Shown piece by piece: positions 1-6,879 of a stretch of DNA of 8,910 nt (positions within the stretch are counted from its first letter, which is position 1; every line of letters begins with the position of its first letter). Where the stretch lies: assembly GCA_002402965.1 (NCBI GenBank), contig DHGW01000011.1, forward strand, positions 15,747 through 24,656, read 5' to 3'. A program made the translations under genes and the position numbers. The notes under the pieces are model-generated. The model worked only from the letters and a program-made list of their open reading frames with translations. It had not been told where the DNA came from and searched no databases. This stretch comes from Bacteroidales bacterium UBA4788. Its GTDB lineage: Bacteria > Bacteroidota > Bacteroidia > Bacteroidales > VadinHA17.

Positions 1-87
1 ATGAAGTTCTCCGAGTATGCCCAGGTTCCCGGCGAGGTCCAGGATGCCGTTATCAAGGCTTACACAGGAGAAGAGGAAGAGGAATAG
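1..87 (+). CDS. 3' end of an unidentified gene (partial)
   Basis: An open frame runs from the window edge to a TAG at 85-87. It gives 28 residues ending in an acidic tail (AYTGEEEEE). The ATG at position 1 is probably an internal methionine, because nothing upstream is visible and a gene this short would be unusual. I do not recognise the family. The acidic, soluble C-terminus suggests a cytoplasmic protein, but that is weak inference. A strong terminator hairpin starts about 20 nt after the stop, which supports a real gene end here. The gene converges on the iron-sulfur protein gene that ends at 206. Confidence 0.6.
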   Translation: MKFSEYAQVPGEVQDAVIKAYTGEEEEE

Positions 88-106
88 AAACTTATCTCAC
101 CTTACA

Positions 107-152
107 TATTAAAATAAAAGACGGGCCGCGTGGCCCGTCTTTTATTTTAATA
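107..152. terminator. Bidirectional intrinsic terminator
   Basis: Perfect inverted repeat with 21-nt arms (107-127 and 132-152) and a 4-nt GCGT loop. The inner part is a GC-rich stem (GACGGGCC paired with GGCCCGTC), flanked on one side by an A-rich and on the other by a T-rich tract (TTTTATTTTAAT). Read on either strand it gives a GC stem followed by a U-rich run, so it can stop transcription of both convergent genes. It lies 20 nt after the + strand stop (87) and 54 nt after the - strand stop (206). Confidence 0.93.
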
Positions 153-205
153 ACCCTGGCAATGATTCAGAAACCGAAATGCCGGCATATAAGCGCGGTC
201 GCCTG

Positions 206-2137
206 TTATTCAGCGCCGCTGACCGTTACCGTATCAGAAGGTGCAAACCGGAACGGGTTGACAATTGTCCCCATGCTGCCATCACCGTAATGAAGCAACA
301 GGCTGTCGGCATTGAGGGCGCCGAAGATCCTGTCAGGGGCGGTGAGGGTATCAACATACCATAACGTCAGTATCTCAGCACCCGCCTCATCAAGCGATGT
401 CTCAAACCCCACAATACCGCTGTCGTTCGAGAGATGACTGATCAGGAAGTTATACCTCTGCTTCAGCTGAGCGTTGTCGCCGAGCCTAACCGGCAGACCC
501 TTTATCACATCAGCCGAGTAATTCTGATTGTCATTGAAGAATGACTTCGTGGGCATGAACATATCCCTGACAAATTCTCCTCGCGACAGGCTGGCGGTGC
601 CCTCTTCAAACGCTATCACCTTGTATGGAAGCTTCACGTTAAACTCGTTCTCATTAACGGTGAACCGCAGATTCTTTGACTCGATGGCCTTAACCAGCGT
701 CTCCCTGTCGGGCTCCCTGCCTTCAGGAAAATAGATGCGCACGATCACGGGGCAGGCAAAATCGCTCTGGTAGCCAACGGCTTCCGTCTTCTGGTCAAGC
801 AGGTGCTGAAGGTAGGTTGCATCAAGCGGATCAAAAAACTTATCGATTGTCATGGTGTAATAGACAACCTTATCCACCTCCTCAGGCACCTCTTCAATTA
901 CCCGCTTCACCGGCACAAACAGCAGCTGCTGAATCTTCTCATCGTTATACATGGCCGTATCATACAGTATATGCACCGAGTGAGTAGCCACATAGGTCGA
1001 GACGCCATAGACCCCCTCCACTCCTCTCATCTGGTTTGCAAAGGCTGTGGAGCTGCCGAAGCACTTGATGTTTTTCAGACCTGACATTTCAAACATCCCG
1101 GCACTCTTCAGTTGTTCCTCCGTGCCCCATTTCTGGCTGATTGTCGGGAGTTCAAACAGAGATCCGGCTGTTATGCCAAGGATTATGAGTGCGCCAAGCA
1201 CCAATGCCGGCAGCCATTTCATGTTTCGTTTGTTTATCTGCAGCGTATCCTTTTCGGGACATGCATGGAGACAGTCGCCGCACAGGGTGCAGTCGGCATG
1301 GGTCACTTTCTCCATTGAAGCCACGTCAATAGCCTGCGGGCAGGATATTGTGCAGAGCCGGCATGATGTGCAGGTATCCGTGTTCCTTGTGATATGAACC
1401 GGGTCAGGGCGAACCCTGTCCATTCGTGCAATCTCGAGGATATAGCCTCCCGCGGCGATAATCAGCAGGGGCCAGACATAAGATATATTGAGGCCGAGGA
1501 GAAGCAGCACAACGTATACAGCCATCGCTCCCAGGAACCACCATGAATACTTGAATATGGCCGACAGTGCTCCCAGCGGACAGAGGTAACGGCACCAGAA
1601 GAGCCTGAAGAAGAGTGATCCGATAAGCAGTGCGCCGATGGCTATCAGGGCCCACCACAGTACCACATCTGAGCTAAACCCGGATACTGCTGCATAGTAT
1701 GGATCGAACTTCTTGCAGAAAAGTTCACTCGATTTCAGGGTGAAATAGAAGGTTATGAACAGAAGCACGTACTTCAGAAGTCTGAGGGCATTGTCGGCTA
1801 TCCCTGTAAGGGTAATTCTGACCTTTAGTTTGTCGCCCAGCTTGCCGACCCACTCCCCTATTGTTCCCAGCGGACAGATATAACCGCAGAAGAGACGTGA
1901 GAAAAGCACTATGCCAATGAAGAGCACCACACCCATCATTATCTGGGTGCTTGTCATAGAGCACGACAGGGAGTCCATCGTCATGTAGCTCCCCAGTGCC
2001 TGAAGGCCGCCGAAGGGGCAGTATGCTTCGAAATCGGGTGCATAAGCTTTGTCGATTAGGAGGTGGAATACCATGAAGACGAGTATCCCGATGATGGCAA
2101 ACTGATATATCAGCTTGTACCAGTTCTGTTTCTTCAT
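206..2137 (-). CDS. Polytopic 4Fe-4S membrane protein (NapH/CcoG-like) with HMA-like C-terminal repeats
   Basis: Membrane electron-transfer protein of 643 residues. Predicted membrane segments lie at about 8-27, 65-83, 118-138, 158-178, 199-216, 219-236 and 309-327. The NapH/CcoG-type motifs are CPFGG at 40-44, C84xxxC88P and C182xxxC186P. Two classical ferredoxin clusters follow: C256, C259, C262, C266-P and C283, C286, C289, C293-P. With a cytoplasmic N-terminus, the ferredoxin part is cytoplasmic and segment 7 places residues about 330-643 in the periplasm. This matches the layout of CcoG, a cupric reductase used in cbb3 oxidase assembly, though CcoG ends in an Ig-like domain. Here the tail instead looks like three ferredoxin-fold, HMA-like units (about 355-415, 425-490, 555-612); only C359 of a CxxC motif remains. 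The start is the ATG 24 nt after a Bacteroides-type promoter box; no Shine-Dalgarno site is seen. The gene is probably transcribed alone. The iron-sulfur assignment is firm; the partner and substrate are unknown. Confidence 0.9.
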   Translation of the reverse strand: MKKQNWYKLIYQFAIIGILVFMVFHLLIDKAYAPDFEAYCPFGGLQALGSYMTMDSLSCSMTSTQIMMGVVLFIGIVLFSRLFCGYICPLGTIGEWVGKLGDKLKVRITLTGIADNALRLLKYVLLFITFYFTLKSSELFCKKFDPYYAAVSGFSSDVVLWWALIAIGALLIGSLFFRLFWCRYLCPLGALSAIFKYSWWFLGAMAVYVVLLLLGLNISYVWPLLIIAAGGYILEIARMDRVRPDPVHITRNTDTCTSCRLCTISCPQAIDVASMEKVTHADCTLCGDCLHACPEKDTLQINKRNMKWLPALVLGALIILGITAGSLFELPTISQKWGTEEQLKSAGMFEMSGLKNIKCFGSSTAFANQMRGVEGVYGVSTYVATHSVHILYDTAMYNDEKIQQLLFVPVKRVIEEVPEEVDKVVYYTMTIDKFFDPLDATYLQHLLDQKTEAVGYQSDFACPVIVRIYFPEGREPDRETLVKAIESKNLRFTVNENEFNVKLPYKVIAFEEGTASLSRGEFVRDMFMPTKSFFNDNQNYSADVIKGLPVRLGDNAQLKQRYNFLISHLSNDSGIVGFETSLDEAGAEILTLWYVDTLTAPDRIFGALNADSLLLHYGDGSMGTIVNPFRFAPSDTVTVSGAE

Positions 2138-2160
2138 TTTGCAGGAGTTAGGGTACCAGT

Positions 2161-2191
2161 CAAATATATCATTTTCGGCGAAAAAGGCAAA
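2161..2191 (-). promoter_or_regulatory. Bacteroides-type promoter of the iron-sulfur protein gene
   Basis: On the - strand, TTTG (2191-2188) is followed after 19 nt by TATATTTG (2168-2161). This fits exactly the Bacteroidota primary-sigma consensus TTTG-N19-21-TAnnTTTG. The -7 box ends 23 nt before the ATG whose first base is 2137, so the leader would be short (about 15-20 nt). It implies that the iron-sulfur gene has its own promoter and is not simply read through from the efflux operon. Confidence 0.72.
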
Positions 2192-2198
2192 TGATATA
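2165..2198. repeat. Palindrome overlapping both promoter boxes (candidate operator)
   Basis: Perfect 10-nt arms, TATATCATTT (2165-2174) and AAATGATATA (2189-2198), are separated by 14 nt. One arm covers half of the -7 box and the other most of the -33 box of the promoter at 2161-2191. Arm centres are 24 nt apart, roughly two helical turns, as expected for a dimeric or paired regulator binding one DNA face. No cognate regulator can be named from the sequence. The AT-rich arms could partly arise from the promoter sequence itself. Confidence 0.5.
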
Positions 2199-2202
2199 AT
2201 AC

Positions 2203-2237
2203 AGCAACGACGCCCCCGGTGGTGGAACGTCGTTGCT
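2203..2237 (-). terminator. Hairpin, possible terminator of the efflux operon
   Basis: Perfect 10-bp stem, AGCAACGACG (2203-2212) with CGTCGTTGCT (2228-2237), and a 15-nt loop. Read on the - strand it lies about 85 nt after the stop of the PII-like gene and is followed by TGTATTATATCATTT, which is T-rich but not a clean U-run. It sits just upstream of the promoter for the next gene, the expected place for an operon terminator. The long loop and broken U-tract make the call tentative. Confidence 0.5.
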
Positions 2238-2282
2238 CTTTGATTTCAACGGGGATGCGGCGTCAGCCTCTCCGCACCGCAG

Positions 2283-2315
2283 GGGCAATGCCGGGAAATT
2301 CCTTCCCGGCTGCCC
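2283..2315 (-). other. Strong hairpin just after the PII-like gene
   Basis: GCCGGGAA (2290-2297) and TTCCCGGC (2303-2310) form a perfect 8-bp stem with a 5-nt loop. GGGCA (2283-2287) and TGCCC (2311-2315) extend it to 13 bp across a 2-nt bulge. On the - strand it begins 5 nt after the stop codon at 2321. No U-tract follows, so it is not a typical intrinsic terminator. It may protect the operon mRNA 3' end or act together with the hairpin at 2203-2237. A weaker stem (TGCGG 2256-2260 with CCGCA 2272-2276) lies between the two. Confidence 0.55.
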
Positions 2316-2320
2316 TCATA

Positions 2321-2614
2321 TCAGACCGCCTGCTCTACTGCCCAGACGAAGGCCCTGATGCCCACCTCCTTATTGATGGCATCGATGCGCTGAACAGCTT
2401 CCAACAGAGGGGCAACCTTCTCCTCTTCGACAAAAGTCAGGGTCACACCGTTGATCTCGGGCCAGGTATGGGTGCCAAGGTGTGGCACGCCCGTAAATGA
2501 TCCTGCTCCTTCAACGTTATCCCACTGGGTATAGCCCCTGATGCCAAAGTGTTCGAGTGTGTATTCGACCTTCTCCGTAAGGACGAGGTTATAAATTATC
2601 ATTACTGCTTTCAT
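2321..2614 (-). CDS. PII-like protein associated with the RND pump (PG0541-type)
   Basis: Small soluble protein of 97 residues with no signal peptide. The alternating strand and helix pattern (MKAVMIIYN, then a helix about 13-22, the strand VTLTFVEEE about 57-65, a helix about 66-82, and a final strand about 86-92) fits the ferredoxin-like fold of PII-type signalling proteins. A conserved-looking loop, GAGSFTGVPHLGTHTWPEIN (36-55), carries H45, H49 and W51 and occupies the place of the PII T-loop region. Its ATG overlaps the pump's TGA as ATGA (2614-2611), so the two are probably translationally coupled. Close relatives are known as the last gene of RND efflux operons in Bacteroidota (the P. 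gingivalis PG0541 family). I infer a role in sensing a ligand and adjusting pump activity; the ligand is unknown. A CutA-like metal role is an alternative. Confidence 0.85.
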   Translation of the reverse strand: MKAVMIIYNLVLTEKVEYTLEHFGIRGYTQWDNVEGAGSFTGVPHLGTHTWPEINGVTLTFVEEEKVAPLLEAVQRIDAINKEVGIRAFVWAVEQAV

Positions 2615-5600
2615 TTTTCCCCGTTTTTATGGTTTTCTGTGATCTCCTCTAGGAACTTCATGTCCCTGAATGCCACCTTGTGTCTTTTGTCTCTTTCGCC
2701 GTGGCGTGCTATGAGAACATAACCCACCGGTACAATCACCATGGTGACAATAGTGGAGAAGACCAGCCCGCCGATAACTGCTATACCCATCGGCTGCCAC
2801 AGCTCCGAGCCCTCGCCCGGGTTGATGGCCAGCGGAAGCATGGCAAGGATTGTGGTCATGGAGGTCATAAGTACCGGTCTGAGTCTTGAACGACCCGAAT
2901 CCAGAACCGCCTGGTAGAGCTCCACTCCCCTGTCACGCGTCAGGTTGATGAAGTCCACCAGCACAATGGCATTCTTGACCACGATACCGATCAGCATTAT
3001 TGCGCCGATAGCGGCAATGAGGCTGAGGTTTGTGCCCGTCAGGAAGAGTGCAATTGCCACACCTGAGAAGGCAAAGGGTATCGCGAGCATGATGATCACC
3101 GGCATCTTGAGCGATTCGAACTGCGACGCCATCACCAGGTAGACCAGCACAAGCGAGATTACCATCAGCAGCCCTATATCCTTGAATGATTCAGACATGT
3201 CTTCAAATGCTCCCGAAATATCAACCATTACTCCGGTGGGTATCTCCATGCTGTCGAGCTCCTTCTGAATTTCGGCAACGATGAGGTTGAGAGGTCTCTT
3301 ATAAGGCGTAACTTCCACGGTCACAAGACGCTCCTTACGCTTTCTCTCAATGTTCGGGGGTGACCAGTACTCCTTCACTGTGGCTATCTCACCCAGCCTT
3401 ATCACCTGGCCTGTGGCCAATGCCATGCCAATATTCTCAAGCTCGGTGATTGAGTTGCGTGCCGACTCCTTGTACCTGACAATCACGTCGTACTCGTCGC
3501 CAAACTGGCGGAGACGCGTGGCTGTCAGGCCGTCAACGCGGTTGCGGACTGCGTTGGAAACCTGTGCGGTCGTCAGCCCGTATCTCAGGAGCTTATCCTG
3601 GTCAAGGATTATCTGAAGCTCAGGTTTCGACTTGTCGCGGCTTATATCGACGTTGGTGGCTCCCGGGATCTTCTTCACCTTCTCTGCAAGTTGCTCCGCA
3701 AGTTTGTTTGTTTCGGTGATGTCATACCCATAGATTTCAATGTCAATTGTGTTGCCTCCGCCCATGGCGCCCATTGCGCCTGCCTGGGAAAGCACGGAAA
3801 AATTAATTACCTCTGGCATCGGGGCAATTATCTGTCGTATTTCCTCCGCCACATCTTCTGCAGACCTTGTTCTGTCTTCAACATCAACCAGGGCGAAGGT
3901 AAATGTAACAGCATGTGTTCCGCTCTGGCCCAACAGTGAGGTAAATCCACCACTGTCGTCTGCGCCGGCAGACATTGAACTAAGCTTAACCTCCGGAATA
4001 TGCTTCCTTACCAGGGAATCGATCCGGTCAGCAATCTTTTCAGTTTCGGTCACTCTTGTTCCTGTCTGAAGTTCAACGGTTGCAGTGACCCTCGACTCGT
4101 CGGCTGAAGGCATGAACTCCGTCCCGATGAATTTAAAGAGCGCCATTGAGCCGATGAAGATCACCAGCGCCCCGGCTATGACGAATTTCTTGTGATGCAG
4201 CACCCATGAAAGGGTCCTGACATAGAAAGAGTCAAGCCACTCAAGGAACTTGTATATTGAACCGTCCCATGTCCAGAAAGGAGCATCCTTCTTTACCGGT
4301 CTGATTTTCAGTAGCATGGCACTCAGTGTTGGTGTGAGCGTGATGGCTGCCAGTGTTGACATGATTATTGTGATTGATACGATCCATCCCAGCTGTGAGA
4401 AGAGCACTCCTGTCAGTCCCTTCACAAAAGTCAGCGGGAGGAACACTGCCACAACCGTCAGTGTGGTGACGATGACAGCCAGCCATACTTCGTTGGTGGC
4501 GTAGATGGCCGCCTCGCGCGGCCGGCTACCCCTCTCTATATGTTTGGTGATGTTCTCCAGCACCACGATGGCGTCGTCAACCACCATACCTATCGCTATT
4601 GAAAGTGAAGACAGCGAGATGATGTTTATGGAGCTTCCCGTCAGGAAGATATATACGAAGGCCACCAGCAGTGAAATGGGTATGGTAAGGATAATGATCA
4701 GCGTTGCACGCCACCTGCCGAGGAAGAAGAGCACCACCAGCACCACGAACAGGGCGGCGTACATCAAGGTCTCTGTCAGGTTGTTGATCGAACCCTGGAT
4801 GAACTCCGAGGTATCCATGATCTTTTCTATCCGGATATCAGGCGGGAGGTCCTTCTGAAGTTTATTGATCTCCTTGTCAACCTCGCGGCAAATCTGTACG
4901 GAGTTGGCTCCCGACATTTTCTGCACGAAAAGGGTCATCCCCTGTTTGCCGTCGATCTTGGCAACAAGTTTCGTCTCCCTGATAGTATCATTGACTGTAG
5001 CTACATCACGCAGGTAAACGTTGGTACCGTTATAGTTCCCGACGATCACATCTGCTATCATGTCGCTTTCGGCGAATTCACCCTGCACCCTGACAGGGTA
5101 GTCAGTCTTTCCCATTTCCATGTAGCCTGCAGGCATGTTCAGGTTTTCAGCCCTGAGCACGTTACCGATCTGCTCAATGGTGAGTTTATAAGCTTCCATG
5201 CGCCTTGGGTCAACCTCAACATAGATCTCCCTGCCAGGAACTCCGGAGAGGCTTACATTGCCCACACCGTCAATACGGTTAAGGGGGTTTACAATCTTTT
5301 CGTCAAGGATCTTTTCAAGGCCTGTGTAGCTCTCTTCGGCAGTTATGGCGTAAAAAATGACCGGCATCATGCTCGAGTTGAATTTGAAGATGGTAGGATC
5401 TTCCGCATCTTCAGGGAGGAAACTCTGGATGATAGCCAGCGAACTGCGTACATCGTTTGAGGCCTCGTCGAGGTTGGTCTCGTACTCAAACTCCATGAAA
5501 ATAACCGATATGTTGTCCATTGACCGAGATGTCATCTCCTTAAGACCGGAGACGGAGTTGAGGGCGTCCTCAAGGGGACGGGTGATATTGGTTTCTATAT

Positions 5601-5772
5601 CCGCCGCACTCGCTCCCGGGTAGCTCGTGAAAACCGAGAGGAAGGGAATCTCGATCTCAGGGTAGAGGTCGATTGGCAGCTGCGTCAGGGAATAAAGCCC
5701 CAGGACCATCGTAATGACGAAGATCAGTATCGTGGTTACGGGCTTCTTTACTGCACTGGCATATATGCTCAT
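2611..5772 (-). CDS. RND multidrug efflux transporter, HAE-1 type inner-membrane subunit
   Basis: Proton-driven pump of 1053 residues, the usual size for AcrB-type proteins. The first membrane helix is at about 11-29, followed by the typical LPIDLYPEIEIP and SYPGASAADIE stretches (about 32-60) of the first porter domain. Membrane helices 2-6 lie at about 336-490. Helix 4 holds the proton-relay aspartates D399 and D400 in GMVVDDAIVVLENI, and helix 10 holds the matching lysine K933 in GIVVKNAIVLVDF. The second large periplasmic loop is about 550-865 and contains a Gly/Met-rich stretch (GAMGAMGGG, 665-673). The relay residues and lack of Met/His metal-path motifs favour a drug or organic substrate over a metal-ion (HME) pump, but the substrate cannot be read. 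It starts 23 nt after the adaptor gene and overlaps the PII-like gene by 4 nt. It is probably an orthologue of P. gingivalis XepB (PG0540). Confidence 0.95.
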   Translation of the reverse strand: MSIYASAVKKPVTTILIFVITMVLGLYSLTQLPIDLYPEIEIPFLSVFTSYPGASAADIETNITRPLEDALNSVSGLKEMTSRSMDNISVIFMEFEYETNLDEASNDVRSSLAIIQSFLPEDAEDPTIFKFNSSMMPVIFYAITAEESYTGLEKILDEKIVNPLNRIDGVGNVSLSGVPGREIYVEVDPRRMEAYKLTIEQIGNVLRAENLNMPAGYMEMGKTDYPVRVQGEFAESDMIADVIVGNYNGTNVYLRDVATVNDTIRETKLVAKIDGKQGMTLFVQKMSGANSVQICREVDKEINKLQKDLPPDIRIEKIMDTSEFIQGSINNLTETLMYAALFVVLVVLFFLGRWRATLIIILTIPISLLVAFVYIFLTGSSINIISLSSLSIAIGMVVDDAIVVLENITKHIERGSRPREAAIYATNEVWLAVIVTTLTVVAVFLPLTFVKGLTGVLFSQLGWIVSITIIMSTLAAITLTPTLSAMLLKIRPVKKDAPFWTWDGSIYKFLEWLDSFYVRTLSWVLHHKKFVIAGALVIFIGSMALFKFIGTEFMPSADESRVTATVELQTGTRVTETEKIADRIDSLVRKHIPEVKLSSMSAGADDSGGFTSLLGQSGTHAVTFTFALVDVEDRTRSAEDVAEEIRQIIAPMPEVINFSVLSQAGAMGAMGGGNTIDIEIYGYDITETNKLAEQLAEKVKKIPGATNVDISRDKSKPELQIILDQDKLLRYGLTTAQVSNAVRNRVDGLTATRLRQFGDEYDVIVRYKESARNSITELENIGMALATGQVIRLGEIATVKEYWSPPNIERKRKERLVTVEVTPYKRPLNLIVAEIQKELDSMEIPTGVMVDISGAFEDMSESFKDIGLLMVISLVLVYLVMASQFESLKMPVIIMLAIPFAFSGVAIALFLTGTNLSLIAAIGAIMLIGIVVKNAIVLVDFINLTRDRGVELYQAVLDSGRSRLRPVLMTSMTTILAMLPLAINPGEGSELWQPMGIAVIGGLVFSTIVTMVIVPVGYVLIARHGERDKRHKVAFRDMKFLEEITENHKNGEK

Positions 5773-5795
5773 AATCTGTTATTGTCACTTGTTAA

Positions 5796-6851
5796 TTAAT
5801 ATTCCGAAATCTCTACCTTCCGTCCGTTGACGAGACGGGCCTGGCCATCAGTGACGAGGCTGTCGCCTTCCTTCAGGTCGCCTCCGGTGATCTCGTAGCG
5901 GTCATCAAACCTCTGGCCAAGGGTAACCGGCTTGCGGACTGCAATGCCGTTCTCCACCACGAAGACATATCTTTCGTTGGTACCCTCCTGAAGGAGGACG
6001 GCGCTTGAAGGAACTACAACTGCTTCAACTTCTCCCATATCAATGTATGTACGTGCAAACATTCCGGGACGGAGCAGTTCGCTGCCGTTATTTATTCTTA
6101 CTTCAGCCTGAAATGTGCGTGACATGGCGTCAATTGTGGGATGGACCCTGAAAATTGTTCCTTCAAAGGTTTTATCAGTGTAAACATCTGCCGTCAGACG
6201 AACTTTCATGCCGTTCTTTATAAGCGGGAAGTACTGCTCGGAGATGCTGACAGTTATCTTGACAGGGTTGATCTGCATCAGGGTTACAATAGCAGCCTTG
6301 CCTGACATTCCGGGGGCTCCCGAATAAAGCTCACCGTCTTCAAGGTATTTTCCGGTGATTATCCCCGTGAAGGGAGCTTCAAGCAGGGTGTTTTCCTCCA
6401 TGAATTCGACATTTGTCTTCATCACCTCATACTGCGCTTTCGTCTGGTCATAGAGCTGCTCCTTCACGCTTCCGACCTTCAACAGAGTATCAAGCCTGGC
6501 CAGGTCCTTCTCAAGATTGGCGAACTGAATCTTGTTGGCGTAGTACTGTGTGCGGTCCATCAGGAACAGCTTCTGCCCCTGCTGTACCCTGTCACCCACC
6601 TCGACATAAATTTTGTCAACCCTGCCGGGAGTTGAGGGTGCAAGATTGACTTCCTCGTACGCTTGTATTGTAGATGTGTAATCGATTGTCCGGGCTATCA
6701 TAGTCTTGCTTACCGGTATCACCTTGACGGGCATGGCAGCGACTGAGTCGGCTGTTGTTGCATCGGCGGCTCCGGCCTTTTTTTCCTTCGGGGCACATGA
6801 TGCAAGCAGAATGCCGCCGGCGAGGATAAGTGTAAAAATTGTGCGATTCAT
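5796..6851 (-). CDS. RND efflux periplasmic adaptor (membrane fusion lipoprotein)
   Basis: Adaptor of 351 residues that bridges the RND pump and the outer-membrane channel. The N-terminus is a lipoprotein signal with lipobox L16-A-S-C19, so the mature protein is predicted to be lipid-anchored in the inner membrane. A lipoyl-like (HlyD) half-motif lies at about 66-99 (NLAPSTPGRVDKIYVEVGDR), then a short alpha-hairpin (about 101-155), then the second lipoyl half at about 157-176 (LLEAPFTGIITGKYLEDGEL). Beta-barrel and membrane-proximal domains follow to the C-terminus (RPGMFARTYI at 261-270; VVVPSSAVL at 278-286). The short hairpin is typical of adaptors with a modest reach. The gene begins 28 nt after the channel gene ends, and ATG at 6851 begins the signal peptide, so this start is well supported. 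Confidence 0.95.
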   Translation of the reverse strand: MNRTIFTLILAGGILLASCAPKEKKAGAADATTADSVAAMPVKVIPVSKTMIARTIDYTSTIQAYEEVNLAPSTPGRVDKIYVEVGDRVQQGQKLFLMDRTQYYANKIQFANLEKDLARLDTLLKVGSVKEQLYDQTKAQYEVMKTNVEFMEENTLLEAPFTGIITGKYLEDGELYSGAPGMSGKAAIVTLMQINPVKITVSISEQYFPLIKNGMKVRLTADVYTDKTFEGTIFRVHPTIDAMSRTFQAEVRINNGSELLRPGMFARTYIDMGEVEAVVVPSSAVLLQEGTNERYVFVVENGIAVRKPVTLGQRFDDRYEITGGDLKEGDSLVTDGQARLVNGRKVEISEY

Positions 6852-6879
6852 TGTATTCTGTTTTATTATTGTTTTTCTG

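Noticed and set aside
2219..2500. + strand open frame beginning in the intergenic hairpin region
   Set aside because: It overlaps the PII-like gene on the opposite strand, its start lies inside a hairpin loop, and the product resembles nothing known to me.
3740..4069. + strand open frame (109 codons) opposite the RND pump gene
   Set aside because: Fully inside a conserved RND coding region on the other strand, with low-complexity Ser/Pro-rich translation typical of antisense frames.
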